DNA of 60,174 bases from Candidatus Heimdallarchaeota archaeon (lineage in GTDB: Archaea > Asgardarchaeota > Heimdallarchaeia > Heimdallarchaeales > Kariarchaeaceae), in the NCBI GenBank assembly GCA_015523565.1, contig WAKA01000203.1:1-60174 (forward strand), read 5' to 3'. This document shows, piece by piece, positions 59,898 to 60,174 of this stretch. A model generated the notes under the pieces. The model saw nothing but the letters and a program-made list of their open reading frames with translations, ran no database searches and had not been told where the DNA came from. The first letter of the stretch is position 1. Every line of letters starts with the position of its first letter. A program made the position numbers and the translations under genes.

Positions 59898-60058
59898 AAT
59901 AGGCTTGAGTTATTACTACTATCAAAATTCTCCCCTTTAAATGTTACTCTTGAAGAGAAAAACAACATCTCTCTTTTTCGCACTAATTGCACAGTTTGAC
60001 AAACTCAATTAACTCCTTACAATTTTTAAGCACAACTGAAAATTCAAACTATGTGATG

Positions 60059-60082
60059 AAAAACGAATGTTTCGTTTTTTTT
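60059..60082 (+). terminator. hairpin with poly-T tail near right contig end
   Basis: AAAAACGAA (60059-60067) and TTCGTTTTT (60071-60079) form a nine-base stem with a three-base loop, and the T run continues to 60082. It sits in the 277-base AT-rich tail of the contig, which contains no gene I can support. Orientation suits a plus-strand transcript terminator. Confidence 0.4.
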
Positions 60083-60174
60083 ACAGAAAAATAAATTTGT
60101 TTAAAGTATTTCGTCAATTGCTTGATTGATATTCAATATAATAATTTATTACAATTTTATACTTAATATCGCAC

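Noticed and set aside
1..60174. tRNA, rRNA and CRISPR arrays
   Set aside because: I looked for cloverleaf-like segments and regular direct repeats with spacers and saw none. The tandem repeats present are all inside reading frames (LRR, RFEE and DSLENKV).
60059..60174. Replication origin in the AT-rich right end
   Set aside because: AT-rich with a hairpin, but no ORB-like repeats and no cdc6/orc1 gene nearby.

Overview
The window reads as one metagenome-assembled contig from an AT-rich archaeon, most likely a member of the Asgard superphylum (Promethearchaeota). The evidence is a mixture of archaeal information, metabolism and signalling genes (two-gene PyrB/PyrI, archaeal-type RibB and riboflavin synthase, CheC/CheD-type chemotaxis, XerA, TATA-box promoters, many apparently leaderless genes) with proteins whose closest look-alikes are eukaryotic: a Rab/Ras-like small GTPase (11417-11986), a thimet-oligopeptidase-type M3 peptidase (12165-14159), a membrane protein ending in a RING-H2-like finger (28990-30264), a protein with two PARP-type zinc fingers around an apparent OB fold (58613-59563), and leucine-rich-repeat proteins. 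The exact lineage cannot be fixed without marker genes. Bases 3-21 are the Tn5/Nextera mosaic-end adapter, so the left end is a library artefact that truncates a dihydroorotase gene.

Layout. 1-2.9 kb: broken pyrC, then a zinc/manganese ABC uptake operon (znuCBA-like, minus strand) divergent from a DtxR/MntR-type metal regulator, with an inverted-repeat operator between them. 3.5-9.1 kb: a zinc-ribbon protein, HIT hydrolase, small membrane protein, CBS-domain protein, a zinc-ribbon membrane protein and a large unrecognised helical protein. 9.1-15.5 kb: pyrBI, a beta-rich protein beside the Rab-like GTPase, the M3 peptidase, and a protein with ATP-cone-like and longin/roadblock-like ends. 15.6-22.2 kb: a tight five-gene MoxR-AAA / membrane / DUF58 operon. 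22.2-34.2 kb: aldo-keto reductase, a 14-repeat LRR protein, a possible integrase relic, a coiled-coil/PD-(D/E)XK protein, an ABC exporter, the RING-like membrane protein with its operon partner, and a second LRR protein.

34.3-49.9 kb: a chemotaxis region in three pieces (cheD-cheC; cheB with two cheY genes and a cheW; cheA), interleaved with a LmbE/PIG-L deacetylase, a riboflavin-pathway reductase, two alpha/beta hydrolases, a biotin carboxylase with its biotin carrier, a DEAD-box (DECD) helicase and a second ABC exporter. CheR and methyl-accepting receptors are not present here. 49.9-60.2 kb: XerA recombinase, a secreted/anchored zinc-ribbon protein, a CopZ-like/riboflavin-synthase/RibB operon, TatD hydrolase, a wHTH regulator, an ICMT-like methyltransferase, a second coiled-coil/PD-(D/E)XK protein in reversed domain order, an MFS transporter, two small hypotheticals and the PARP-finger protein.

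Functional themes are metal homeostasis (Znu system, DtxR-like regulator, CopZ-like protein, many zinc ribbons), pyrimidine and riboflavin synthesis, taxis signalling, and a scattered set of eukaryote-like domains. First genes of transcription units commonly have a TATA element 24-30 bases before the start codon and no Shine-Dalgarno, whereas genes inside operons have good Shine-Dalgarno sites. No tRNA, rRNA or CRISPR array was seen.
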